Shown: piece after piece, positions 10,190-20,671 of the stretch
How positions within the stretch are numbered: position 1 is the stretch's first letter
Layout of the letters: the number at the start of each line of letters is the position of its first letter
Source of the DNA: Pelecanus crispus
Taxonomy: Eukaryota > Chordata > Aves > Pelecaniformes > Pelecanidae
Assembly (NCBI RefSeq): GCF_030463565.1
Contig: NC_134675.1
Coordinates: 21,039,862 to 21,103,861 of the forward strand
DNA: 64,000 bases
Reading direction: 5' to 3'
Notes under the pieces: model-generated
The model's database searches: none
What the model saw: only the letters and a program-made list of their open reading frames with translations
Told to the model about the DNA's origin: nothing
Made by a program: the position numbers and the translations under genes

Positions 10190-11295
10190 TTTATAAGCCC
10201 AGCCAGCTTATTGCCCAGGACACTCTAGCCCCACTTGGTCAGTTGAACCCCATCATCTGTCAACAGGCCCGGTTTCTCAAAGGTATACCCGAGATCGTAG
10301 AAGCCGAGACCTTGAGCGTGGCACCAGCTATGCAGCCAGTCATTCACCTTTTCAATTCGTCTCCTTTTTCTTGATCCCCCCCTCCTTCTCTGACTGGGAG
10401 GATAGAGGAGAACACCACCTGTGCTCCCAATCCCTTTAACATTGTTCCAAGGGACATAAAGTCTCTTTTGATATTTCTGAGTGGCCTCGTTGCAGCATCA
10501 TTCGACCCTACTTGGAATACTAGGAACAGGTTAATAGTCTGCAGGCTTTACCAGGCTCGACAGCCTCTCAGTGACTTCATGTATGCAAGCTCCCGGCAGG
10601 CACCAAACTTCTCTAGAGATATTGTCTGGGCAACAAATGGGCCCTTCGGTGCCTCTCAGCAAGGAGCCTCCAATTACTAATACCCTATGTACTTTTCTGG
10701 TGGCACTGGTTCTAATGTGGGTGGGTGGTTGAACCACCTTTGCACAGCTGTCCTTTCCTGTGTCTTGCCCGTTACTCACGCTCTCTTCATTCTCCAGCCC
10801 CAGGTACCTGTTACATAGGGGCACTTCAGGGGGAAGGGGAAGATTCCTCCTCCTGCCCTGAGCAGAGACTAGAGTCTAGTCTCCTTTGTCTTATGAGCTG
10901 ATTGAGCCTGTCACCTCAGAACTGGAAGCAAGCTTACCTTTCCTTTGCAAAGTCTGAAGGCAAGCCTGTCACTCAGCTTGTGACAGCACACAATACCACA
11001 CATCGATCTCTTGCTCAGATGCCTGGATATTGTGCTGCCTGTTAAGCTCCTCTTGTAACACGGCCACTTGCTTGAAGAGTTCCTCCAGCTGGGCACACTT
11101 GCACCCATGACATCCACCTCTGCCTTTGGATCCTAGGGGGACTTCCAGGTTCTGGAGTGCCATACAACTTTGGGTCTGGGCAGCTCTGTCAGTTCTTGGG
11201 GGGTCAGTCTGGGTGTAGGTGTCCACATAGGGAGGTTTTATCACTTCCACCTGGATTTCAGTCACAGCTTTGCAGTTGCGGCGGGTGGAAACCAT
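10190..11295 (-). pseudogene. CR1 ORF1 remnant: zinc finger, coiled coil, SGNH-esterase-like domain
   Basis: The start codon at 11295 opens MVSTRRNCKAVTEIQVEV, typical of CR1 ORF1. Next come CHGCKC (zinc-knuckle-like) and the coiled coil LEELFKQVAVLQEELNRQ, with the frame closing at 10969. Further along, 10824-10531 reads HRVLVIGGSLLRGTEG, matching the esterase block I of CR1 ORF1, but with Gly-Gly-Ser where the catalytic block is normally Gly-Asp-Ser. The terminal catalytic block near 10240 reads DDGVQLTKWG, with Gln where His is expected. Both changes argue against an active esterase in this copy. Confidence 0.72.
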
Positions 11296-11685
11296 TTTGT
11301 TTCAACAGGAGGCTACCTCCGTTTGGCTCCCAGAAGAAAACAGCCCATTTTCCAAAGGCTGCCCTCCTGGCGCACCCTTCTGCGCAAACTGCAGCGCCAT
11401 GCTCTGGCTGACGCACCACTCCTGGTCGCTAGCACTCCCTAGGGGCTGCCTTTTACAGGTGAGGGCGTTGGCTGTGGTCACTCCTGTCCCCACCCAAACC
11501 TCGTCAGCTGCTCTCGCGACAGCTGGCAGCTCCTGGCAGCTCTCTCCACGACCCTGGCATTTTCCCAGTTCAGGGAAACCCCCCTGTACACTGCGATCCT
11601 CTGCTCCGCTGTGGAACGTGCCAGCACGGAGCTGATTGCCTCGGCAAGTGACTGCTAGTGGCAGTTACACGGTATTTAAACAGGT

Positions 11686-12516
11686 GTAAGTCCTGCAATA
11701 ACATCAGCCAGCTCTTTCAGTACCCTGGGATGAATCCTATCGGGCCCCATAGATTTATGCGCATCCAGCTGGAGCAGCAAGTCTCAAACAAGTTCAGAGT
11801 CAGCTGGGAGTTTATCATCCCCCAGTCACAGTCTTCCAGTACAGGGCTCCAGGGGTCCCAGGGCCTATCATCAGTGATGAAGACAGAGGTGAAGGTGGCA
11901 TTAAATGTCTCTGCTTTGTCTAGGTCCCTATTTGTGAAGTGACCAACCTCATCAAGCAACAGAACAATGTTCACCTGTCCTTGCTTCCGATGTCCATACA
12001 CTTTCCTTTTCTGCCTAAGTTCTAGAAGATCCCTGCTCAGCCAAGCCAACCTTCTGCCCTGCTTGCTTGACTTCTGACACTTTGGAATTGCCTGCTCCTG
12101 CACTCCTAAGAGATGGCTCTTAAAAAGTGACCAGCATGCATGGACCCCCAATACCTTCAAAAGCAGATTCCCAGGGGACCTTACTAACTAGTTCCTTCAG
12201 CAGCCTGAAGTCTGCTCTACTCATATCCAGGGTTGAAGTTTTGCTGGCAGTTTTTCTCCTATTGCCAACAATTTGAAACTCAACTACTTCATGGTCACTG
12301 TGACCAAGACAGACACCAATCACCACTTTGCCCATGAGTCCCTCTCTGTTTACAAACAACAAATCTAGGAGGGCACCTTTCTTAGTTGGCTCCCTTAGTA
12401 CCTGCACCAAGAAGTTATCTTCAGCGTGCTTCAGGAATTTCCTGGACCTGTTTGTGTCTGCTGTATGATATTCCCAGTTGATGTCTGGGAAGTTAAAATC
12501 ACCCATAAGGACAATG
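11686..12516 (-). mobile_element. CR1 fragment: endonuclease end and linker
   Basis: Minus-strand CR1 beginning at the endonuclease motif GDFNFPDINWEYHT (near 12500) and continuing through LGHSDHEVVEFQ (about 12290) into the linker before the reverse transcriptase; it ends near 11700 in NLWGPIGFIPGY-like text. Truncated at both ends and frameshifted near 12160. It is a different copy from the neighbouring 7909-11685 element, because the two overlap in CR1 coordinates. Confidence 0.88.
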
Positions 12517-13966
12517 CAAACAACTAGAAGTCACTTCACTTGCTTTTCTAAGAACAGTGGTTACAGGATAGCACAATGAAGCTAACAGAAAAATCTCACA
12601 AGCTCCAGTCACTATCACCATGGTATCAGTATTAACAGACATCATAATTTCCTCAAATTATTAAGCAGAGGGAAGCTGAGATCCTTAGAGTAAAATATAT
12701 GGAGTCTGAATCATCCAATGTCAAACAGCTGAGCACATGCTTAAAACACAGGGGACTACAACTGCTTGCAGTGCAGCTTCAATTTCTTTGATGCATTCAT
12801 ATTCTTGCATTTCAGACCTTTGGAAGCTTTCTTGGCGCTCAAAAGCATTTATGTAAGATGAATATCACCAGTCCAGGTACATATTTTTGCTTTAATAAAA
12901 TAATTAATACCACAGACAGAGTGAGCTCTTCTCTTAGTATTATTTAAGCCTCTCAGAAGCTTAAAGTAGTTGGGTCTTCACTGCAAGACTTCATTCAGGT
13001 AACATTTGTTTACCATGAACAAAAAAGGTCAAAAGAGGGTTGATTTTCTGCTTACTAATAGGGAAGAGTCCCACTACATTGCTTCTGCAGACAATGTGCT
13101 CAAAGAACTGCTTAAAAGATTTACAGACAGACAGGTAACAAGCAAGGAAGACTAGAATCAATTATGTGATAGTAAGGACAATATCCGAATATACAAGTAA
13201 GTGACATTTTCTTTTTGTTAGTGAAATTGCACTAACTGATAAATGTCTTTGACTTCTCTGAAGAGACCCCATTCAGCAAACCAAAACTCGTTTACTGTAG
13301 CACTCATTATTTGCAAAACCATCTAGCACAGGAATTCAATGACCTCATCTGAGGTCCCTTCTGAGGGATACAAGACATGCTACAGAGTAGGAATCACACT
13401 GAGGCAAACCTAGCCACTTCATTATACCATCATTATTCAGTGACTCTGTTCTCCACTGCAGAATTCAAATTTGTAGAAAAAATTCAAAAAGCCACCTTAA
13501 CAAAGTGCCTTTTTAAGGTATTTTTCAGAACAGGACCTCATCTCCATACTTGCTGAACCTGCAACCAGATTGAAGCTGAGAGGTCAAAGGGCTCTGTGCA
13601 TCTCTCTAGTCTGCCCTTTCAGGATTAAAAACAGTGCAGTGACCAAGACTTCACAAGGCAGGTCTGAGAGGCATCCATAAAAGATGCATGTAGGTATGCA
13701 TCCGTGTTTTCATACACCATTGTAAAAGCCGTGGCTCTATTGTTATTAAGTATAGAGACTGGTACTTTGAAGTGCAACAGGAAGCCTGCATGTGCTCAGG
13801 CAGGACAAGTACAACAAATGCAAACACATTTTCATACAGTGGTATGAGCTTCTGCATTTTAAAAACCTGATCCTAATGGTTAATGCTAATTATTTTAAAT
13901 TAATTACCCTGGTAAACTTGCAATATAAGCCCTCTTTTACATTCACTTTCTTCCATCTAAAATTAG
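12517..13966. other. Unique non-coding interval
   Basis: No transposon edge, conserved coding block or RNA gene recognised. Composition is ordinary AT-rich intergenic sequence. Short open stretches lack any protein-like pattern. Confidence 0.5.
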
Positions 13967-14005
13967 GTCTGTGTGGCAGATGCACCCACCCTGACAAAGA
14001 CTGGG

Positions 14006-14055
14006 CCTTTGTTACTTTTCACACCTTTGTTACTTTTCATGCCTTACTTTTCGCG
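14006..14055 (+). repeat. 18-bp tandem repeat in LTR U3 region
   Basis: Two copies of CCTTTGTTACTTTTCA plus two variable bases (14006-14023, 14024-14041), then a shortened third copy. They sit about 130 bp upstream of the TATA box, the usual place of LTR enhancer repeats. Confidence 0.75.
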
Positions 14056-14166
14056 CCCTTACTGCCCTATTGTGCCTGTTGTCCCATACACAGTTGCCAG
14101 TAGATAGAGCCTTCGGCCGATAGGAACAGGACATGACCATATATGACCACAGGTCAGATTTGACTA

Positions 14167-14177
14167 GGGTATAAATG
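14167..14177 (+). promoter_or_regulatory. TATA box of LTR 13972-14502
   Basis: GGTATAAATGG in the middle of the LTR, followed by GC-rich sequence. Position fits the U3/R border of a retroviral LTR. Confidence 0.6.
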
Positions 14178-14502
14178 GGGTCCCGCCAGGGGGCAAATTG
14201 AGTTGGTCCTCCTCAGAGCAGCGGGTCTGCAGTCAGGGACTGTCCCATTGGGTCGGGACGCCGCCCAAGGTAACTCCTTGAGGTTGAGAGCCCTCGCCTT
14301 ATCAGGTGAGCGATTGTGCATTTTGAGTCATCATTCTGAAGCTTAAGAATTCTTAAGTCGGCTGTGTAGTATTAAATTCCCATTGTCATCCTGAACCTGT
14401 GGTTTACTAATGTTCATCGGAGTACCAAACATTTTTTATTAGAATAAATATTATTTTTGGTTGCATCACCTGCCTAATTTGACTGTGTGCACCTCCGCGA
14501 CA

Positions 14503-16737
14503 GTCTGACTTCACAAAATACGTACCATTTGGTTCTTTATACTATATTAAAATAACTATATCTGAAATATGGAATAACATTTATGTTTCTAGGCCCAAGG
14601 ATAGCGTTATAGCAGGAAGTCTTAATTTTATCTCCAAAGCAAAATACTTTTAACTAATGATCCAAGCCATTCCCATAAGGCAACAGCCAAGCAAGCTGCA
14701 AAATAGGCCTGTGACTGCTTTAGACCAACAGCATCAGGTGCAGGGGTCCAGAGCTGTGACCTTCCCCTTTGTCCCACCATCACTATTCACCCACGATCAC
14801 AAGAGAGGAGCAATAATCAGTGGAGGTAGGAGCCACAAGTACCCATACGCATGCAAGCCATGAAGACATGCATGCTTGCTAGACATAGTCTGGACTCATT
14901 CATTACTCTTCCCTTTTCCCTTTCACCCTACCCTAGCATAGTCCACTACAAGAAAGGAAAAAAGGGGAAAAAAAGGGGAAAAAAGGGGGGGAAAAAAGGA
15001 AAAAAGAAGGGGGGGGGAGAAAAGAAAAAAGGACAAAACCCTCAAAAAACTTTCCCAAGTATTTTGAAAGCCTACCTCTAGCTAGAGGATGCTTTTCCTA
15101 GTGGGCCAAGAATAGACAAAAGTCTTGTTTTTTGGTCAGACCCCAAGATAGTTAATTTTCATGGGACTGGAGAAGTTCTGATGGCTGACTACAGTTATGA
15201 GAATTTTATATGTTCATGCTTCAGTTTTGTGGAGTTTTCTACATGTGCATATTCTGCATGTCAGCTTGTCATCTAACTGCTCCCAGAAACTGAGACTTTG
15301 CCTGCTTGTAGAAGCAACTACTGAGGAGGCATGCCTTCACTGCACTGCTGATACTGCCAGCATGCACAGTGAATTCTCTTGAACAGGATTCCTTGAATGG
15401 CTTCAAATGAGAGATTGGTCTGACATCCACTTGCCTTAGGACAGCTTCTCCTCCTCATGGGGCTGAACCATCAGGATCTCAAAGGAATTGGACACACCAG
15501 TAGTTCAATCCAGATGCTACTGTATAAATTCAACTTTGGTACAGAATAAGACTTCTATCAAGGCTTCATTGTTACTATTGCTTCTTCAAGTAACTATGAC
15601 CTTTCTTTGATGTTAACAGAGATGCCTCTGTCTGGAAATTGCTTCCAGCTTTAAAATTGTACCTGCTTCCGTCTTCTCTCCTCCTTTTTCTCTTCTCTTC
15701 TCTATCTTAAACCCTATTTCAGGTGGTACTAAAGATAGCAGAGAAATCAAGAAAAAAAAAAAGGGAGGGGGTTGAAATATGAGACTAACAGCATTATAGA
15801 AAAGTCTAGTGTAATGTATTAGAGCTACAAAGAAGAAAAAAAAATCCATAGCAGCAGTTCCTCCAATAATCTTTTAGAGTACATCACTCTTTTGGGTCAA
15901 TCACCCCACTCAGCACCCAATTCATCTTCACTTGTGTTTCTTCCACACAAAAGCAGCAAATTGATCATTCTCAAAATAACCCACAAGATTAGGAAGTCCT
16001 GATACAGGGCATTCAGAAATCTTAGCTGTCCTGGAATTCTCAGGAATCAAGCATACTCTGCTGGTTAAGAAATCTCTCTTTGGTTCTTATTTTGGCAGAA
16101 AAAATTCTTCATGCATAATGCTAGTTCATTTTACCTTCAAACCCCCTCCCCAATACATCTCCCTCATGATCTTTAAAAATGCACAATTGATTGGACCACT
16201 GGTAAGTGCCAGTGCAGTGATCACTTCTAAGGAAAAGTTTAGAGGTAAAGCTCTAACTGAAGTTACTGGGAGTTTTGCCTGTAAAAAGGCTAAAAAAGCC
16301 CAGAAATTAAGATTTTAAGGCTCCCTCCCCAGTATTGTTTGAAAAGGCACTGGATGTAGATAGTTTGGTGTCAATATTTTTATCTTGAGCATGAACTTGA
16401 AGATTCTAAGTACAAAAACCAACCTGGAATCCCTATAATTTCTAAAAGTGTTAATGGTTTCCCAGAATTCTAGGCTGACAATTAGTCTTAGCGATATCCA
16501 TTAGATAGTGGGCTTTACAACTGAAAATTTCTTATTTTCAGTTCTGTTTTATTTTCCTCCTATCCTCACATTATTTCATGAGGCTGTTCTAGAAGAACTG
16601 ATGGAAATAAAGCAAACGTGTATTCCAACTGGAAGCTTGTAATCACATCTTTCAAATGATATGCAGTGTTAATCTCTACTCGATAATATCAGTTGAAAGT
16701 ATGTTGAAATTACAGTGGGGAAAACATGAGGTATTAG
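14503..16737. other. Unique non-coding interval with a purine tract
   Basis: No gene or transposon recognised apart from the purine-rich tract at 14950-15035. Open stretches here look random. Confidence 0.5.
14950..15035 (+). repeat. Polypurine (A/G) tract
   Basis: About 86 bases almost entirely of A and G on the plus strand, in alternating A and G runs with long G runs. Such tracts can form triplex or quadruplex structures and are prone to length change. Confidence 0.85.
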
Positions 16738-17555
16738 TGTCACGGATGGAGTGATGCACTTCACTCATAAGAAAGAAGCAGAAATATGTTTATTGATATA
16801 ATACAGCGATTTAACCAAGTTTGATAGTAAATGCGACAGTGGTTTAACAAGATTCAATGGCAAGGTACACTTGATTATTTACTGCATAGAGGACAGGGTA
16901 AGTCGGACATGTCAGGGAGACCCTTCCACTGAGTCACAAGGTTCAGAGAGGACCCCCTTGCTTTTTAAACTCCTACTCAGAGGAGTCTAGTCCAATCCTA
17001 GTCTCAGACTTGGTCAATGGTTTATGTCTAAAGGATTATATGTGCACAATCGATCTAAGATATAATCTTAGCGAAGCTTACAAAGTTTAGCAAGCTATTA
17101 GTCACTTACCAAGGATCTGTTGTGGCAAGGAATCTCTCAATATCAAGGAGCAAGGGATCTCTGTGGCAGGCATAACCTTGAGAGGCATCCCTACTCAAGG
17201 GGAGATCCTGGCGTGCAGCCTGCTGCCGTGCAGGAGAGCTCAAAGGGCTCTTGGGCTGCTCACTATTTATGGGGTAAGATGATTGACTCATAGTCATATT
17301 TGCATACTGACTACAGATGTTAGTTTCTTCCAAATTTGGCTTGAGTTGGACATTGACCAGCACTGTGGTTAGGTGGGCACATTGCTCAAATTAGCCCTTG
17401 GCTATTGTGTTGTTATCTGTCTCCCCTGAATCCACTTTGAGCCAGATGCAGCCATCATGACCAGACGCATTCATCATGACCGCCACTGGTGGTTATTGCT
17501 TGAGCAGGGTTACAGGAAATAAAGGTCAGGTTGGGGGGGGAAGCACACTGTCACA
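16738..17555 (-). mobile_element. Solo LTR (family D) with ATTAG target duplication
   Basis: On the minus strand it starts TGTGACAGTGTGC (17555) and ends CATCCGTGACA (16738). It is flanked by ATTAG at 16733-16737 and ATTAG at 17556-17560. A TATA-like ATAAATAG is at 17270-17263, followed by the shared CCCTTTGAGCTCTCCT motif at 17247-17232. One copy of the block that is duplicated in the LTR at 62061-63514 is present near 16931-17035. Length 818 bp. Confidence 0.9.
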
Positions 17556-17940
17556 ATTAGTCACATTGACCAATTTCAAAATAAGAGCCTTCCCAGTGTG
17601 TGTATAATTCTTTTTCTGATGTCTTGGGTACTGAATCCTTCTCACAGAGATCTCAGCTGCTTTTAGGACCATTGCTGCAAATCCCACCTGCAATCCCATT
17701 TCTGAGATGCCATGACCGTTCTATTATCAGCAACATTTCCTGTTTCTCTAATAAAGAGAAATCACTGGAGCTTAGAAGTAAGATAATGAAGTTTGTATTT
17801 TGCTAACATCTCCTGTCAGCAGCTGCAACTTCTCTCAGATGGGGAGAAGGGAAAGTACATGCTACATCAGAAGCAGCAGCAAGGGACTCAACATTTGGCA
17901 TATGTTAAAGTAGCACAATGCAGTGCCAGGTACAGATACC
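17556..17940. other. Unique non-coding interval
   Basis: No recognisable gene or repeat between the LTR at 16738-17555 and the LTR fragment at 17941. Confidence 0.5.
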
Positions 17941-18213
17941 TGTGGTGGGTTGACCTTGTCTGGCTGCCAGACCACCACCCAGCCACTCTCTCACTCGCCC
18001 TCCTACGCAGGGCAGGGGTCGAGATAAAGACAGGGAGATCACTCACCAATTACCATCATGGGCAAAACAAACTCAACTTGGGGAAGATTAATTTAACTTA
18101 TTGCCAATTATAAGTGGAGTAGGATGGTGAGAAAAAAAGACAAAACTAAAAACACCTTCCTGCACCCCCACCACTTCTTCCCAGGCTCAACTTCACTCCT
18201 TTCCCGACTCTTC
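17941..18213 (-). mobile_element. LTR family A fragment
   Basis: Begins TGTGGTGGGTTGACC and follows the 3' end of family A in reverse complement (AAAGACAGGGAGATCACTCA, TTGCCAATTA), but is more diverged than the 4393 and 58228 copies. It stops near 18213 at ACCTCC, where different sequence begins. About three quarters of the LTR is missing. Confidence 0.82.
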
Positions 18214-18590
18214 TACCTCCTTGCTTACATGCAAATGCTGGAGGTGACCCTGCTTAAGCCCTGTTTCGTTGATTTTGTGACCCCTTCCTGTCACATGCCC
18301 TTTGCTCAGCAACCCTGTCCATCAGTCCCTCATAGGACTCCCTCACTCCCCCCCCTCATTCCCAGTTTAAAGCCCTCCTTATGAGGTCAGCTATAGGCAA
18401 AAATAGCTTTGCCCCACTTAGTGAGCTGGATCCCATCTCTCCCAAGCAGACGCTGCTCTGCAAACAGGGTCCTATGGTAGTAGAACCCAAAACCCTGTCA
18501 CCAACACTAGTTCCACAGCCACTTATTGACCTGCATTATCAGTGCTCTCCTCCTCACACCCTCAGTCAGTCAGATGGAGCTTTTTGAAAC
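18214..18590 (-). mobile_element. Probable CR1 ORF1 (esterase-region) fragment
   Basis: The stretch GTTTAAAGCCCTCCTTATGAG and the following CCCACTTAGTGAGCTGGATCCC resemble the CR1 region at 10180-10260 (end of the ORF1 esterase domain) in the same minus orientation. Decayed, with approximate boundaries. The sequence beyond 18590 is not identified. Confidence 0.55.
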
Positions 18591-19319
18591 ATTCTATCGG
18601 CTTAAGGCTAAGGAAACACATATAGCACCAGCCTGTATCCCAGAATGGTCTTACAGGTAGCTGTAAGATCCCCCACAACGATGGGCAAAGGGAGCTGCCC
18701 CCACCACCACCCGCCCTCTGTGTATGACTCTTGCCTCAAAATCCAGTTTGTAGTTCATGGGCCCATTGGCCGGTTCTTCTGGTTTGCATGGTCCTTTTTG
18801 GGAATCCCTTAGGGTCTTTTCCTTGTCATCCCCACTCACATGTTCTTCTCAAGTTGGCATTTTGTTCTGGTTTTTAATTTTCGCAGCCAGTGTTGCCTGT
18901 GTCTTGCAGCACTGTGCAAAGCCCAAAGTCTGCCCCAGTAATCCTGCATGGTCATCCTGTTGGGCTGGGGCCAGATGCAGGGGCCTCTCAGTCAGGCTCA
19001 CAGGCTTGGGCCTTTCTTTGCACATGACAGGGTTTGTGCACGTGGCTCCTTAGTGGGCTTCTTAGGAGGGGTCTATAGCCCTTCATAGTCCATAGTCCAA
19101 CTTGTCCATGCCCCCCGCTCTTTTGTCACCCCTCCACCCTCTTGACATTCCCCCCACCCCAGACATGTCAGGGATTGTTATGCAGCCTGGTAAAGTAGAG
19201 GTCTCCAAACCTGCCTTTTACTTTTGTTTAATTCCTTTCTATTCACATTTAAACTTTAATTATTCATCCCACTAGCTCTTATTAAAGAATGTTTAATCCA
19301 TTTTACATGTATGCTTTTA
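18591..19319. other. Unidentified, pyrimidine-rich interval
   Basis: No confident gene or repeat. Part may be older CR1 or retroviral sequence. Open stretches (for example around 18757-19053 on the plus strand) show no recognised domain. Confidence 0.4.
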
Positions 19320-19515
19320 CCAATATATATATTTTTTTAATTTCTATAGCTTTATAAATGTATATACATATAAATATATACACACATATAGAAGTATATA
19401 TATAAAATAGTGTACCAGTATATAAATATATAAAATATATATTTATACATATTTGTACAGTCCTTTATATATATTTCTATATATGTATATATTGTATTGA
19501 AATGTATATAGTTTA
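19320..19515. repeat. TA-rich low-complexity tract
   Basis: Almost entirely A/T with alternating TATA/TATACA units, interrupted by occasional CAC and GTA. Likely a degenerate dinucleotide microsatellite. Confidence 0.85.
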
Positions 19516-19921
19516 TATCTGAGCACTTCCTGGTCCAAAGGAAACAGGCAGCCAATCACAGGGCTGCCTGAGAACACATGGGTAGGACGGAGTCAAGAAA
19601 TGGCCATCAACAAATCACAGAGCAGTATGACATTTAACAAAATGGCAGCTCCCTGCCATAAAATGGCCTGAGCCCTGTCATAAAATGGTGGCCAAAACAA
19701 AATGGCACCCTACTGTGTATGTAGGGGAGGACCTTCCTGGTCTGATGTACTTAGGGGTAAACCAGAAGTGGGGAGTACTGTTCCTGTCAGCCAATCACAG
19801 CACAGGATGTGACCGGAAGACAGGACTTCTGGGGCAAATGGCCCCTGAGGCTTCTGAGAGGAGGTGGGACTTCCACCAGAAGCTGGGGGCATGGCATCTG
19901 TCACTTTTTATCTTGTGCATC

Positions 19922-20188
19922 TGTGTTGGGTTAACCTTGGCTGGCCGCCAGGTGCCCACCAAGCCACTCTATCGCTCCCCCTCCTCAGTGGGACAGTGCG
20001 GAGAGAAAATACAAAGAAAAGCTTGTGGGTCAAGATAAAGACAGTTTAATAAAGAAAAGCAAAGGTCACATGTAAAAGCAAAGGAAAACAAACAATCAAA
20101 AAGATTTATCCTCTACTTCCCATCAGCAGGCGATGTCTAGCCACTTCCTGGGAAGTAGGGCCTCAGTACATGTAGCAGTTGCTTCAGA
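19922..20188 (-). mobile_element. LTR family B fragment
   Basis: Starts TGTGTTGGGTTAACC and closely matches the copy at 26433 (GATTTATCCTCTACTTCCCATC, CACTTCCTGGGAAGTAGGGC). It breaks at about 20188 just before a CR1, at the point that corresponds to GGAAGAC in the 26433 copy. Confidence 0.88.
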
Positions 20189-20566
20189 AGACTACCTGAA
20201 AGGAGGTTGTAGTGAGGTGGGTGTTGGTCTCTTCTCCCAAGTAGTTAGCGATAGGACGAGAAAAAATGGCCTCAAGCTGCGCCAGGGAAGATTTAGATTG
20301 GATATTAGGAAAAATTTCTTCACGTAAAGAGTAGTGAAGTATTGGAACAGGCTGCCCAGAGAGGTGGTGGAGTCACCATCCCTGGAAGCATTCAAAAAAC
20401 GTGTAGACGTGGCACTTCGGGACATGGTTTAGTCTAGTCTACCCTTAATTGGTTTAATGTGGACTTGGTAATATTAGGTTAATGGTTGGACTGGATGATC
20501 TTAAAGGTCTTTTCCAACCTAAGCGATTCTATGATTCTATGATTCTATGATTCTATGATTCTATAA
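20189..20566 (+). mobile_element. CR1 3' end with octamer tail
   Basis: Begins in ORF2 at ACTACCTGAAAGGAGG and ends with several direct copies of GATTCTAT (20523-20563), the characteristic CR1 3' terminal repeat. It inserted next to or into LTR family B at 20188. Confidence 0.92.
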
Positions 20567-20671
20567 TGGGAATGCTGTGGCACTGATGACAGACAACAGC
20601 ATGATTATTTGTTATAGCCACTAGCCTAACATACAGCAGTAATTCTGTTATGTCTTTGTCACTTATCAGCC

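Larger units (their letters stand above)
7909..11685 (-). mobile_element. Near-complete CR1, minus strand (5' UTR, ORF1, ORF2, lacking 3' end)
   Basis: The longest CR1 in the window. Order on the minus strand: GC-rich 5' UTR (11685 to about 11300); ORF1 from 11295 with a C-x-x-C-x-C zinc-finger-like motif and a coiled coil; an esterase-like region near 10824-10190; then ORF2 with apurinic endonuclease (9956-9117) and reverse transcriptase (8739-7909). Frameshifts and stops split every ORF, so it is inactive. The C-terminal quarter of ORF2 and the 3' tail are missing where the plus-strand CR1 tail 7733-7908 abuts. The upper boundary with the next CR1 is approximate. Confidence 0.85.
13972..14502 (+). 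mobile_element. Solo LTR (family F) with GTCTG target duplication
   Basis: Begins TGTGGCAGA and ends CCGCGACA. It is flanked by GTCTG at 13967-13971 and GTCTG at 14503-14507, a perfect 5-bp duplication. A TATA box (GGTATAAATGGGG, near 14167) and an AATAAA signal (near 14442) set the plus orientation. The upstream part contains an 18-bp tandem repeat. Length 531 bp; no internal genes. Confidence 0.9.

Noticed and set aside
13146-13155. GGAAGACTAG, the core of the miR-7 mature sequence
   Set aside because: Only ten bases match, the bases after it diverge from miR-7 and no precursor hairpin is present. The same 10-mer also occurs by chance in a CR1 near 55000.
20523-20563. Short direct repeats resembling a CRISPR-like or satellite array
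   Set aside because: They are the GATTCTAT octamers that end CR1 elements, with no spacers.
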